DNA of 12,507 nucleotides from JBBSEZ01 sp038239195 (lineage in GTDB: Bacteria > Planctomycetota > Planctomycetia > Gemmatales > Gemmataceae): assembly GCA_038239195.1 (NCBI GenBank), contig JBBSEZ010000299.1, positions 1 through 12,507 of the forward strand. The letters run 5' to 3'. The notes beneath the pieces were generated by a model, which was not told the origin of the DNA, did no database searches, and worked only from the letters and a program-made list of their open reading frames with translations. The translations under genes were made by a program, and so were the position numbers. This document shows positions 11,361 to 12,507 of this stretch, piece after piece (position 1 is the stretch's first letter; every line of letters begins with the position of its first letter).

Positions 11361-12361
11361 TACCGCGCCGTTCCTTGTTCCTGCTTCTGGTCCCGATCGG
11401 GCTGGTGCTGATCGGGACCGTCGGCTACTACGTCCTCGAGCCGGCCTACTCGCTCTTCGACGCCCTGTACATGACGGTCATCACGCTGACCACAGTGGGC
11501 TACGGGGAAGTTCACGCCCTTTCGACCCAAGGCCGGGCCTTCACGATCGTCCTGCTGTTGGTGGGGGTGTTCACGTTCTTCTACGCGGCGGGGGAGTTGC
11601 TGCGGTCGATGATCAGCGGGGAAATGCAGGCCCACCTGGAGAAACAGCGAATGGAGCGCAGCCTGGCGGAGTTGACTCACCACGCGATCATCTGTGGCTA
11701 CGGGCGGATGGGGCGCCACGTCTGTCAGGAGTTCTCGAAGAAGAAGCAGCCGTTCGTCCTCATCGATCGCAAACAGGAGGCCCTGGAAGGCTTCAACTTC
11801 CCTTACGGCATCGCGATCGCCGGGGACGCCAGCTCCGACGAGGTGTTGAAGCGCGCCGGCGTGGAGCGCGCCGATGCCCTGGTGACCGTCGCCGCATCGG
11901 ACGCCGACAACCTGTTCATCACCATGAGCGCCCGGCTGTTGAACGCCGACCTGACCATCGTGGCGCGGGCGGAGAACGAACACGCCGAGGTGAAGTTGCG
12001 ACGGGCGGGGGCGACGCGCGTGATCGCGCCATACGCCATCGGCGGGCTCAAGATGGCGCAGGCGGTGCTGAGGCCCAACGTCGTCGATTTCATCGAACTG
12101 GCGACCAAGACCGAGCACCTGGAGTTGCAGATCGAGGAGGCGATCGTGAGCTCGGCAAGCGTGCTCGTGGGGACCACGGTGAGCGCTAGCCGGCTGCGCC
12201 AGGACCTCGGCATCATCATCGTCGCGATCAAGAAGACGAGCGGCGAGATGGTCTACACGCCGTCGTCCGAAGCGCGCCTGGAGGCCGGCGACACCCTTAT
12301 CGCCCTGGGGCGCCGCGACCAGCTCGATCAGTTCGAGGAGCGCGCCAGCGCGAAGAAGTGA
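11357..12361 (+). CDS. RCK-domain potassium channel (MthK-like)
   Basis: A 334-residue inner-membrane potassium channel subunit, close in length to MthK (336) and expected to be tetrameric. TM1 is residues 7-27, the pore helix 31-45, the selectivity filter TVGYG 46-50, and TM2 about 61-83. An acidic/basic linker (88-107) leads to an RCK-N (TrkA-N) Rossmann domain with GYGRMG (114-119), Asp137 at the end of the second strand, and GDASSDEVLKRAGVERAD (156-173). An RCK-C domain occupies about 245-330. NAD, Ca2+ or other ligand gating is possible but not readable. The start is GTG at 11357, overlapping the previous stop as GTGA, with GGGAGGGG just upstream; a longer frame from 10841 only runs through the previous gene. 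An internal ATG at Met99 has its own ribosome-binding site, so free RCK subunits may also be made. A G-rich stretch follows the stop. Confidence 0.94.
   Translation: MIPRRSLFLLLVPIGLVLIGTVGYYVLEPAYSLFDALYMTVITLTTVGYGEVHALSTQGRAFTIVLLLVGVFTFFYAAGELLRSMISGEMQAHLEKQRMERSLAELTHHAIICGYGRMGRHVCQEFSKKKQPFVLIDRKQEALEGFNFPYGIAIAGDASSDEVLKRAGVERADALVTVAASDADNLFITMSARLLNADLTIVARAENEHAEVKLRRAGATRVIAPYAIGGLKMAQAVLRPNVVDFIELATKTEHLELQIEEAIVSSASVLVGTTVSASRLRQDLGIIIVAIKKTSGEMVYTPSSEARLEAGDTLIALGRRDQLDQFEERASAKK
11638..11653 (+). promoter_or_regulatory. Possible internal ribosome-binding site and start for a soluble RCK subunit
   Basis: GGAGA (11638-11642) lies eight bases before an in-frame ATG (11651-11653, Met99 of the channel). 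The product would be the complete RCK region without the membrane part, 236 residues. In MthK an internal start at Met107, at the equivalent place between TM2 and the RCK domain, is known to supply the second set of RCK domains of the gating ring. Use of this site here is inferred from position and spacing only. Confidence 0.4.
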
Positions 12362-12507
12362 CGGCGGGGGTCAGGGTGTGGGGGTGAAAGGGGGACAATG
12401 GGTACAGAACAAAGACGGCGGCAAGGCCCCATCCGCTGCCCGTCACCCCGTCCCCCCCTCACCATGTCACCCCCCCTCACACGCCCAGGCCCACCACCCG
12501 CAAATAC
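12362..12507. other. Gene-free G-rich/C-rich stretch with G-quadruplex motif and direct repeats
   Basis: Five bases after the channel stop, four G-runs at 12366-12370, 12374-12376, 12380-12384 and 12390-12394 with loops of 3, 3 and 5 bases make a canonical G-quadruplex motif on the plus strand. Further on the strand becomes C-rich. An 11-mer CCCCCCCTCAC occurs at 12452-12462 and again at 12470-12480, and GTCACCCC at 12442-12449 and 12466-12473. The G-rich and C-rich halves are loosely complementary. No gene or clear intrinsic terminator was seen, though the structure might end or pause transcription. Confidence 0.5.

Overview
This is a GC-rich bacterial window in which almost every codon ends in G or C. 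The content is a B12-dependent class II ribonucleotide reductase with a C-terminal Cys-rich tail, a CehA/McbA-like protein, a xylose-isomerase-like TIM-barrel protein, and intergenic palindromes built from TTAG units. Together these suggest a planctomycete, possibly of the Gemmata group. This assignment is an inference from gene families and style; no rRNA or marker gene is present.

Left part (1-1947): the last codons of a plus-strand gene enter from the left and converge on two minus-strand genes. These are a putative HELGH zinc metalloprotease (81-878) and a secreted or anchored alpha/beta hydrolase with a GHSAG nucleophile elbow (1042-1875). The hydrolase has its own TTGACA promoter, which places its true start well inside the longest open frame.

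Centre (1994-8023): the DNA-precursor locus. dcd (dCTP deaminase, 2073-2636) has a sigma70-type promoter and ends in a strong hairpin. After a roughly 290-base leader with two hairpins comes nrdJ (2987-7906), an adenosylcobalamin-dependent ribonucleotide reductase. nrdJ carries a 447-residue in-frame intein (4421-5761) with an HNH homing-endonuclease region. The intein sits inside the N-P-C/S-E active-site motif, directly after the cysteine expected to carry the thiyl radical, so the precursor cannot be active until it splices.

Right part (7995-12361): a second TTGACA promoter is followed by five plus-strand genes in a likely transcription unit. They are a 46-residue Arg/Gln-rich small protein, a PduO-type cob(I)alamin adenosyltransferase (which makes the cofactor NrdJ needs), a sugar-isomerase-like TIM-barrel protein, a CehA/McbA-like protein whose metal site looks degenerate, and an MthK-like RCK potassium channel. 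The last two overlap by four bases. A nearly perfect 35-bp inverted repeat covers the stop codon of the adenosyltransferase gene and ends next to the ribosome-binding site of the next gene. The window ends in a G-rich then C-rich stretch with a G-quadruplex motif and short direct repeats.

The most interesting items are the active-site intein with its composite HNH/zinc-finger insert, the palindromic element that supplies a host gene's stop codon, a possible internal start that would make free RCK subunits, and the placement of dCTP deaminase, B12-dependent reductase and B12 adenosyltransferase side by side. No tRNA, rRNA, CRISPR array or transposase gene was seen.
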